Positions 1 through 8,931 of a DNA stretch of 64,000 bases are shown piece after piece. The DNA is from Chimonanthus salicifolius (Eukaryota; Streptophyta; Magnoliopsida; Laurales; Calycanthaceae): the NCBI GenBank assembly GCA_013350335.1, contig CM023539.1, positions 69,522,781-69,586,780 of the forward strand, read 5' to 3'. The notes under the pieces were generated by a model, which was given only the letters and a program-made list of their open reading frames with translations, searched no databases and had not been told where the DNA came from. How positions within the stretch are numbered: the first letter of the stretch is position 1; each line of letters starts with the position of its first letter. A program made the position numbers and the translations under genes.

Positions 1-258
1 AAACATTTAATTTAACAAACCGGGGGCACTTTCGTAATTATTTCAATCATTGAGAATTCTTTGACCCAATTAACCATTTTGACCCAATTTGATGTACATT
101 ACCCATCCATTAAAATTTGACCCTTATAATATGTTCATAGGATCTTAGTTTGAGCAATGGGCCCCACTATTTCCTTATTCAACATCACAACCATTAAATT
201 TACCAATCCAGGGGCATTTTCGTAATTATCCACATCATTGAGAAATCGGGGTGTTACA
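1..258. mobile_element. LTR terminal fragment, family uncertain
   Basis: The stretch ends with GGGGTGTTACA at 258, the terminal form seen at the right edge of the family-A LTRs, and the next base starts integrase coding sequence. Its body does not resemble the A LTRs further on. It carries two diverged copies of one phrase (about 12-60 and 196-247), each containing a TTTCGTAATTAT core and a following CATTGAGAA. It enters the window from the left. It is either an LTR inserted into the A1 integrase or the product of a deletion joining A1 to its own 3' LTR; the missing left flank would decide. Confidence 0.65.
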
Positions 259-1157
259 GCAACCAACTCCGGCCCAATTAGAGCAGGCTCACTGGCCTCT
301 GTCCAATACACTGGAGATCTACACGGCCTACCATATAAGGTCTCAAACGGAGCCATCTGGAGGCTTGCCTGGTAACTGTTGTTGTAGGAGAACTCCACCA
401 GTGGCAAGTGATCCTCCCATCCACCCTTGAAGTCTAGCATGCATGCTCTCAGCATATTCTCCAATGTCTGTATTGTCCTCTCCGACTGTCCATCAGTCTG
501 TGGATGAAATGCTGTGCTAGTCAATATGTCGGTCCCCATAGCCGACTGCATGCCCTGCCACACTCTGCCGGTGAATCGGCCATCTCTGTCGGACACGATA
601 GTCCGGGGAATACCATGTAGTTTGATGATATCCCGGATGTACCGTCGACCCAATGTCTCTGATGAATCTGTCATCTTGATGGGAAGGAAATGGGCAGATT
701 TAGTCAACCGGTCCACTACGACCCATATCGCATCGTTGGCCTTTGATGACCTTGGCAACCCTGATACGAAATCCATAGATATGTGCTCCCATTTCCACTC
801 TGGCACTAGTAAGGGTGCGAGTAAACCCGGTGGCTTCTGATGTTCCGCCTTAACTTGCCGACAAGTTAGGCAGCGAGCAACAAACTCTGCCACATCTCTC
901 TTGAGTCCATGCTGCCAATAGTGCCTCTTAAGATAATGGTACATCTTGGTGCCGTCCGGATGGGTAGAGAGTTTGGTTTGGTGTGCCTCAACCAACAACT
1001 CCCTTCCGCAGCTCTTAGGTACATCCGTCCTACCTCGGAATACAAAACCCTGTCCCGGTCGTAACTCTCATTCCGATACCACCTCGCCTGTAGATATCTT
1101 GGTCCATATCTCCTCCATTTCTGGGTCTATTCGTTGTTCTCGTTCAATTGTGCTAAG
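259..1157 (-). pseudogene. Element A1: Ty3/gypsy integrase fragment
   Basis: Integrase part of a retrotransposon polyprotein, which would insert the cDNA copy into chromosomal DNA. Read from the right: a linker after RNase H (about 1157-1000) with one in-frame TGA, then the HHCC zinc domain (HPDGTKMYHYLKRHYW...CLTCRQVK, about 955-860), then the catalytic core with the first D in MDFVSG, the second in VSDRDGRF (about 588) and E in GQSERTIQ (about 485). All three catalytic residues are present, unlike in A2, A3 and A3'. Coding stops matching the family at 259, directly against an LTR end, so the C-terminal chromodomain-like tail is lost. Upstream the protease, reverse transcriptase and RNase H are missing. 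It is a dead fragment with an intact-looking catalytic triad. Confidence 0.9.
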
Positions 1158-2650
1158 TACCTCTTAATTACATCAACATCACTCACATCAACCTACGAGT
1201 TTTATCCTCGTAAAATTTACTCTGTTTCATGTTATCTCTTTTTCTTGTGAACCCATTTACAATTCATATGTAAATCAATATACTCTGTTTCACTTTACCT
1301 GTTACCAAAATATTTTCCACACATAGTCGCTCAACACGTTCATTCGTCTACTCTCTGTGTGAGGTAGCCTGCCAATACGAGCCTATGCTCAAGTCTTTTC
1401 CACATTCCATTTAACTAGGTTTCTAGCTTCACTCTCCTGGAACTCCATCGGCTAACTACAGAGTCAGCTGGCCAGTCTAACTCGGCAGTAGCCCATAGCT
1501 TCCCATTCGAGTTTCACTAGACTCATAACTTTTCCCTTAAGTATATCTCTCAACAGTAAGCATATCTTTCTTTATACATAAGTCACCATGTGACTAACAC
1601 CTTTTATTCAAAACTTCTATGATAGTGAGTATCTTTCCACACTCACTTTCCTGTGATACAAGTCCTAATACGACTAACTCCTTTTCCTTATAACGTGGGA
1701 CGTAAATTGAAACATGTCCCAATCATTAGGTCTATATGTTATCTATGAGACCAACAGGTCCATCATACTACCGACATGTCTACCATGGTACCGATACTGA
1801 CATTAATCCAAACCACCACGGGAATCACCATCCGCGGTTATACACATCCATCCCTGGTGCCACTATATCAGTGAGTATCATCTATCCATGATTAATAATT
1901 ATCCATGAATATAACCCTCCCCCCCCCCCCTCCCCCCCTCAGGGTATAATCCATTCATGGGCATAACTAATCCATCCTTGATCACAATTAATCCAGACCC
2001 ATCCTCTATCATGAAATATTTTATCCATAGAAACTACACTCGAATGTGTCACTACCTGACTATGGCACCCATATCAAATCACAAATATACACCGACACCT
2101 AGCAAGACTTACTGCCATGACTTACTAAGCGGGAGACCCACGTCCAACGTGATCATGTCTACCCCGCCCTGCATCCCTTCACCCCAAGGGTGATTCAGTC
2201 AAGCTCTAAGGCGGTCGGTCCTCGTCTAAAGAAACTAGCACCACCCCCATGGGGTAAAATAGTACCTAGCTTTGCGCATCCACGCACGTCAAGTGTGCGA
2301 AATAGCCGTGAGAGCGTCCTCCAGCGCGTAGCATGCAAGGGACCCACTGCTCAACGGTAACCCTACGGAACCTAGTCTCCGTATTTCATATCGAGATTCC
2401 CAAGGTTTCATGGCTACTCTAAGCCATACACACAAAATCTATACACTTATCTCATCAATATCCGGTGAGGGACGTACCCATACCACGTCTCAATAAAAAC
2501 AAGTAGCCCCGTCACATATATCTCCATGCCCAAATCCTTGTAAACTCTTAATTTGAATACTTTATTGAAAATTATTCGAACTTTCACCACATTACAAGTT
2601 TTGGTAGGGTTAGCACAAACACTTTAAAACGTACCTACAACCTTTACAAA
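1158..2650. other. Unclassified internal segment of A1, partly family-B-like
   Basis: No gene or long reading frame is supported here. At about 1446-1500 there is a phrase (CTACAGAGTCAGCTGGCC ... ACTCGGCAG ... CCCATA) that recurs in the B leaders (12440, 37325, 57870) and, more diverged, in the B' solo LTR (about 24930-24975), so at least part of it is family-B-related sequence. Homopolymer C runs lie at 1919-1937. The rest, including a GC-richer stretch at 2180-2400, is not recognised. It sits where A1 should carry gag to RNase H, so it probably marks a replacement or an insertion-deletion. Confidence 0.4.
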
Positions 2651-3288
2651 ATCTTTCCCTTTTCCCCGACATTTCCTTACCCTTTCTTATCCTAATTTTC
2701 CATAGAAGACCCTGCATCATCACCAATTAATCATACTTTGTTTTGGGGGATTTCTTATGCATAGTACAATGTATTTTGTTTGGGGGAAGTTGCCAAATCA
2801 TCACTCTTTGTTTTCCTTCGTTTCGGGGAGGGGGGGGGGGGGAGAAGGGGGTGGGAGAATCTCTAAATTCCTATTGTTTGTTGTTCAAATTGGGGATACT
2901 GAGAAAGTGATCCTACTTTGCTACGTTTGATAAATCTAACACTGTTTCGTCAATTTGGGGGGAATTTGCTAAGTGAGTATACCTTGTTCTTGGGGGGAAA
3001 ATTTCCTAAGTATCAAATATTGTGTTCTCATTTTCGGGGGAAAATAAGCCCTATCTTGCTATGTTTGATAGATCTAACTTAGAATGAATTCTTTTTTCTT
3101 CCCTTGCTATCCTTCCTTTTCGTCAAACGTTGTTCTCAGATTGCATGCTTCAGTTTGAGTCAATCGAAATAAATTAACTCGGCCCCGGTGCAGCGGACTC
3201 CGAAGAGTCGGTCGGTTGGGACTCTTAGCTGTCAGTGAGACATGCAACCGTCTTAGTCTTACTTCGAGAGATTCATTCTTCCTAGTTC
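2651..3288 (-). mobile_element. Element A1 5' untranslated leader
   Basis: The stretch resembles the A2 leader at 19260-19631: repeated TTTGTTTTGGGGG-like phrases, then GTTCTCAGATTG..TGCTTCAGT, GTGCAGCGGACTCCGAAGAG and GTCAGTGAG. It lies between the primer-binding site and the position where gag should start; no gag remains. A long G run lies at about 2827-2842. Confidence 0.7.
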
Positions 3289-3300
3289 GCTCTGATACCA
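3289..3300 (-). promoter_or_regulatory. A1 primer-binding site, initiator tRNA-Met type
   Basis: The minus strand reads TGGTATCAGAGC, complementary to the 3' end of plant initiator tRNA-Met. It lies two bases from the LTR end at 3303. This fixes A1 as a minus-strand element with its 5' LTR on the right. Confidence 0.93.
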
Positions 3301-3956
3301 GCTGTAACGCCCACCCCTTTTTCACCGAAATCAGTGTCTATTTTTTTTTTTTTTTAAATAACAAGTGACAAAGGGCGCAGACGTCACGACGCGAGTTAAG
3401 TTCGAGCTTCTAAAGCCCGGCCCTTAACTATCCAGCCCTACGTGTGCGTGGAACGAAGTCCACGAGAATGATTCACACGTAGAAGTAAGCTCGAGGAATA
3501 TTAAATTAAATGCGGAATGACAATAGAGACTAACCTACAAATTTTAGATAGCAGGGAAGAACATTCATTTAATTACCAAAATATCTCAACATCACAATGT
3601 CCAAAATAAAAACCAAAATATAGCAAGTAATCTAAAATATTACATTTCCGACAAGCTAGGCTACTCAAATACATTTCCAAAACAAATTTAAATAAATTAA
3701 ATAGCCGCCTCCCCAAGTTCCTAAGCTTGGCTTCCGTCGCACCCTTCCGTTGTGCCATCTCCTGCGTAATCAGCTAGGGTATAAGTAGAATGTTAGACAA
3801 CGTGCCCAGTAGGACTCCGAGTAGGGTTAACACATGGATTAGTGATAACAAAGCATATAGATAATATTATAACGAAAAATCATAAAATGAATGCTATGCC
3901 ATGGGTGTCTGTGTTATGAAACCCACCCATCATCCATACCATCATGCTGTCATATC

Positions 3957-4230
3957 CCCCTTGACGGCAAAACCTCGTCAAGATATAAATAATCACAAAT
4001 CATCCCCCCATGGACGGCAAAACCTCGTCCAGATATAAACAATCACAAATCATCCCCCTTGACGGTAAAACCTCGTCAAGATATAAACAATCACAAATCA
4101 TCCCCCTAGACGGCAAAACCTCATCCAGATATAAACAATCACAAATTATCCCCCTTGACGGCAATGCCTCGTCAAGATATAAATAGTCACACATCATCCC
4201 CCTTGATGGAAGAACCATCATCAAGGTATC
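3957..4230 (-). repeat. 48-bp hairpin minisatellite in the A1 LTR, six units
   Basis: Six tandem units, each with a short inverted repeat around a loop of about 9-10 bases, followed by ATATAAA.AATCACAAATCATCC. Stems: CTTGACG/CGTCAAG (3960-3982), TGGACG/CGTCCA (4011-4031), CTTGACG/CGTCAAG (4058-4080), a decayed CTAGACG/CATCCAG (about 4107-4127), CTTGACG/CGTCAAG (4154-4176) and CCTTGATG/CATCAAGG (4201-4226). The changes in units 2 and 6 occur on both arms, so pairing is kept. Single related hairpins sit at the equivalent place in the other A LTRs. Confidence 0.93.
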
Positions 4231-4397
4231 ACAATTACATACAACATCCCTGATAAATCAAACACATCAAAATATCCCCATGTCTGTTTATCGGTTGCCT
4301 CGACGGAGCATGGACTCCGGTTTCATTTCATCCTTCCCCTGTCATGCATGAGATGTAGATGCCATATGCCATGTAATATATGTAAATCATAGTCATA

Positions 4398-4610
4398 AAA
4401 CCCCTCTTAAAACAATCACATGATTTCCAAATAAATCAAAGGGAAACCATCACATAATACTTAATCCGAAACCCATCTTAAAACATTCACATGATTTCCA
4501 AAATAAATTAAAGGAAAACATCACATAATACTTAATCCAAAACCCATCTTAAAACATTCACATGATTTCCAAAATAAATTAAAGGGAAAACATCACATAC
4601 TACTTAATCC
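4398..4610. repeat. 71-bp tandem repeat, three copies, in the A1 LTR
   Basis: Three consecutive units share AAACCC.TCTTAAAACA.TCACATGATTTCC and CATCACATA.TACTTAATCC, starting near 4398, 4469 and 4539. They differ by a few substitutions and one-base indels. No coding or hairpin potential stands out. Confidence 0.88.
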
Positions 4611-4940
4611 ATGGCTTATAAAAAGGTAGGAATCCTACCGAATACCGACTAGTGTCTTTACGTTTTTCAGTTCCTGAATCCGGTCGCCGATCGCGCACCG
4701 TTTGCGATGTCCGGTACCTTATTTATACATTACCAAATCAGTCCATATTTTTAACTATTTCTAAGCCCATTAATTACTTTCAAGTCCATATGAATAATCG
4801 GTCACTATTTAGGTTTTCTGGGTCCCATTTAATCCATTAGATATTTTAATTTGTGAGTTTAAAATCTAGCCACCCTAGGTTTCATAAAACACACCTAAGG
4901 TCATCATAAAAACGTCTAAGTCCAAGTTCATCCCCCATGG

Positions 4941-5640
4941 GGTCCGGCCATGTACTATGGCCGAACCCATGGTCCTTCATTTTGGCCCATAATTACGGTT
5001 TTGCTACTACCTCTTTTCCATGGTTAATCACTCATTCATCCATGCCTAATTAAGTCCATAATTGTACATAGACTTGGATCCATTCATGACCCATCAACCA
5101 TGACATAAAAATTACTAAAAAAATAGCCATTTACTTAATCTAATCCCCATTAATTAATCCATATGCATACACCTTAATCTTAGTCCTTAATTGGTTCACA
5201 ACATGGGTCCATTGATGTCTCATTAACCATGACATAACAACACTAGAAATCAGCCATTTAAACACTCTAATCCTCATTCATTTCTCACATGCATAATACC
5301 AAATTTAATCCATAAGTTTACCCACAAATGGGTCATGGGTTCGGCCATACACCATGGCTGAACCCATGATGTCTTTACCCCATTCTTTCTTTGGCCTATT
5401 TACACATTTGAATCATCATCCATAATCACATTAAAGTCTATTAACTTAGCCACACTTAAGTCCAAAATTGATACATAACTTAGATCTATTAGTGACCTAT
5501 CAACCATAACATGAACTCATTAAAAATAAGTCCTTAACTTAACCTAATCCCAATCAATTTAAATACATTCATACTCCAATCTAACCCATCAAAAGGCTCA
5601 CAAATGGGCCATGGGTTCGGCCATACACCATGGCCGAACC
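4941..5640. repeat. Dispersed GGTTCGGCC hairpins in the A1 LTR
   Basis: Three imperfect palindromes, GG(T/C)(T/C)CGGCCAT + 5-6 bases + ATGGC(C/T)GAACC, at 4941-4967, 5338-5364 and 5614-5640. The same palindrome is repeated several times in every long A LTR in this window. Confidence 0.9.
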
Positions 5641-7291
5641 CATGGTGTCCTTTTTTCCCATTTTTTTTCTTGGGTCTATTTACATCATTTAGATCCCAAA
5701 TAAATCCTTGCTTGAGGTGGTTTAAATCACACTGTTAAACCATTACTCTTAACCACATTTGGATCATTATATTTGGTCGTCAACCTTAATTATATTTACG
5801 GTTCATTCAAGGGACCAATATTTCCTTATTGTCTTCATGATCCAAATACTTTTAGATCCACCAAGAACCTCTCCATGGTTTCATTTTTTTAAATCATCAT
5901 TTCTACCCCTTTCAAAATCACTACATTCATTCATTGAATTTTTAAAATTAACTAGCCACTTACATTTAATCATTAACCATTCTCCATGCTTAATTAATTT
6001 AATTTCATAATATCCTTAATCCATTTAATTTGTTCTTAACCTTAATTTATCCATTAGGGGTTTGCCCATTTTTCCTCCTTTCATTTGATGGATTTGAGAT
6101 CCAAGGCCATGATGTTTTGGCCACCTCTAAATCCAAGAAATGGATTTCATAACCTCTTAAACCCTAAAAAAAAAAAATCTAAACTCTTGTTTAGAAAATA
6201 CTTACGATCCGACGCCTCATTCCGACTTTCGTTACTCCCATTGATTTCCTTAGGCTCCTCTCTCCTTCTTCTTGATCTTTGGTCGGTCAAGATGTGCTTG
6301 ACCCAATGAAAAACATCAAGGCTTGGATCGGCTATGGTAGAGTTAGGTTTGAGAGAGGGAGAGGGGGAGATAATGAGAAGGAAGATGGTAGCCCTTGATC
6401 TTAGAGTGGTGGACCAAAATTTCACTTCTTTCATCTCTTCTTCTCTAAGCTTTTCTCCTTCTTCTTCCTTAGTTTTCTTCCTCTCTTCCTTGGATGTGTG
6501 AAGGACAGTTTTGAGAGTGAAAGAGATGGAGAACGTGTGAAAGAGTTAGATGGAATGGAGAGAATGAGATGAAAAAGTCATAAGATATACTCCATATTAA
6601 GTCTCCCACCAACCAAGCTTAGATATTTTTTATGCATTATGGTGGTGGTTGGGATAACCACCACCAAGCCAATGTTTTTCTTCTGTCTTGCAATGGGTGG
6701 TTTTGGTCATCCATTTGACCATCGTTTTTAACTTAGCTTAATTAACTAATTAATTGGGTCATTAGGGTTAAGTTAATTAATTCCCACTTTAACTTAATTC
6801 CATTAAATTTCTTCCATGAGATACACCCATGGTTGACCAAGTCAACCATGGTGACCGGCCCCACCAGTTCTTGGTCCACACGCCACCTCACTTGGTGAGG
6901 TGGAGGTGGGTCCCAATTGGGCACATCACCTTGGTCTAATTCAAATTAACTTAGGTGATTTAAACCTACTCAATTCATTCCCACTTATTGGATCACCATT
7001 GGGTCCATGGCCCAATTAAATTCACCCTTACCCATTTACCTTAGAGCTTACATTAGCTTGATCCATTGGGTCCCAAATGGGTATTGGGCCCAATTTGACT
7101 ATCCTTGGCCCAATTTGACCATAATTGACTATTAAGATAAATTAAATCCAATCCATGGTCCATTGGGCCATATTTGGGCCTTTGTCTAAATTTTGACCCA
7201 TTTACCATCTATTCCATCAATTTTCCCAATTTCCATCATTAAAATAAATAATATCCACATTTATATTGATTTAAAAATTTCGACTATTACA

Positions 7292-8895
7292 AGTTCCAAG
7301 CATTGCATTCGATGTCCAACACATATCTTATTATCTTCACAAATTCATTCACACATTATACTTAAATACATACTATATTACCAAAGTTTCTACATCCTAT
7401 TTAGTATCCATTCATCCGATCAAAATTTCTCATTAATCGCATATAGTTGACATGTGTATACCCAAATGGGTCCATTGCCACAGTTTCATTCAACAGTTCC
7501 CTTACTGAGTGGCTTAATAAACAAAGGGCCCCACTCAAGTCACTCCATGTCCAAGATTAAGGGTTAAAATAGATGTGAATGCATGCCAAAACGGTGATAA
7601 GTCCCCTCACCTGTGTGTGGAGTCGAAAACTGAAGCGAGTAAATGAATATATCGGCTTGGAGGAGTTCAATCTGGTAAAACGAGGAAGAACAAATAAACA
7701 ATCAAGGTAAAATGGGCTAAAATGAGGTCTAACTGAAACGGGTCTAAAACTGGGTTGGGCCCAAAATGGGTTGAAATGGACCGGGCCAGAAAACTGGCCA
7801 GGTCGAAAAACGGGCCGTAAAATGGGCTGGGTCGAAAAACGGATCGGGTCAGCTAAAAATGGACCGGGCCAGGTTTGGCTGAGTCAGATCTAGGATTGGG
7901 CCCAAGAATTTGGGCCAAAACTGGCCATAACTAGGTCTGGGCCTGGCTGGGCCGAGATCGAGTCTGGGCCTGGACTGGGCCAACTGCAATTGAGTCTGTG
8001 GGTTGGATCAACCCAGTGCCCAACAGAGTTGGCTCAGAGGGTTGGCCGAGTTGACTCAGTCACTCAACTGAGTAAAAAAAAGGGGAAAGAGAAAAAAAAT
8101 AAGGGAAATAGAAAACCAGGAAAAAGGGAAAATCACGGAAAATCAAGGAAGAAAAACAAGGAAAACCCAAGAGGGAAGAAATGAGAAGATGGGAAAGCGA
8201 AAGGGGGTGCAAACCTGAGATGGGTTTTCAACCTGAGGGACGGCGACGACAACAGCGACAAGGAAGGGAAGGAGGGCTTCGCCTGCCAGGGGCTGATTGC
8301 AAGATCTGGGCAGCATGAGTGGAAGGCGGAGCGTCAACGGAAGAGCATGAGAAGGTGGCTTGGGGCGACGACCAACAGTTGCATGAATTCGGCCAAGGGG
8401 AGAAGGAGGAGAAGATGAAGAAGTGCAGAGAGGGAGACAGAAGATGGTGAAGATGACCGAGAGAGGGAGGTGCAGTAGTTCACTGTAGCTGGAATACTAT
8501 AGTGCCGCGGAGAGGGGTCTTAAGAAGAGGCTAGGGTTTAGGGATTTGAGAGGGTTGGGTTATCTAGTGTTTTAAAGAAGGGATAAGGGTTCAAGTATTT
8601 TAAATCCTTTTTTTTTTTTTGGAAAAAAACACATTAAAGTCGAGAACCCAAAAAGAAATCTCGAATGTCAAACATCGAGCGGGAAAATGTGTGATTTTAA
8701 ATATTTTTCATGACATAGTACACTGTAATTAGAAAAATTACCAAGAAAACCATTAGAGTTCCCGAAACTTGAAATCAAGCACACTGGGGCCCACCACGGA
8801 GCCCACACCACCCCCAATGCTACCAAAGCGTCAAGTACAACTCAGAGATCACAAAACTACCTAGAACCCCGAAATATTGAGTCAGGGTCATTACA
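7292..8895 (-). mobile_element. Element B1 3' LTR, right part
   Basis: Family-B LTR sequence from AGTTCCAAGCATTGCATTCG to the terminal GGGTCATTACA at 8895. The left part is missing because A1 inserted here. It contains a run of short degenerate GGGTC/GGGCC/AAAACTGG units (about 7680-7990), a region rich in GAAAAA and GGGAAG (8070-8210) and the CACTGTAGCTGGAA phrase near 8480. It matches 28130-29100 (B1 5' LTR), 32857-33771 (B2) and 48965-49761 plus 53402-54314 (B3). Confidence 0.87.
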
Positions 8896-8931
8896 ACACT
8901 ACCCCCTTTAAGAAAATTCGTCCTCGAATTT
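8896..8931 (-). promoter_or_regulatory. B1 polypurine tract and adjoining inverted repeat
   Basis: On the minus strand the inverted repeat AAATTCG / CGAATTT (8914-8920 and 8925-8931) is followed by TTAAAGGGGGTAGTGT and then the LTR. The purine run is the expected primer site for plus-strand synthesis. Family A has ATTTTCG / CGAAAAT at the same place, so the pairing is kept while the sequence differs. Confidence 0.8.

Larger units (their letters stand above)
3303..7291 (-). mobile_element. Element A1 5' LTR (family A, about 4.0 kb)
   Basis: The LTR runs from TGTAACGCCCACCCC to ...CGACTATTACA. The right edge matches, in reverse complement, the start of the A3 LTR at 41307 (TTTAAAATAAATAATAT and neighbours). 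It contains a 48-bp hairpin minisatellite (3957-4230), a 71-bp tandem triplet (4398-4610), three GGTTCGGCC/GGCCGAACC hairpins (4941-4967, 5338-5364, 5614-5640), and a pyrimidine/purine-rich region around 6060-6560. From 7292 the sequence is family-B LTR, resuming at AGTTCC within a phrase that is uninterrupted at 49070, so A1 inserted into a B LTR; the matching target duplication would be left of the window. Confidence 0.88.

Noticed and set aside
514..840. Plus-strand reading frame of 108 codons
   Set aside because: Antisense shadow of the A1 integrase. The same shadow appears opposite the integrases at 17114-17527, 40150-40476 and 60693-61019.
4000..4224. Minus-strand protein with 16-residue repeats
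   Set aside because: It is the 48-bp minisatellite read in an open frame; no start context or homology supports translation.
3957..4230. CRISPR-like array
   Set aside because: Units are tandem and similar throughout, with no unique spacers, and lie inside an LTR of a plant retrotransposon.
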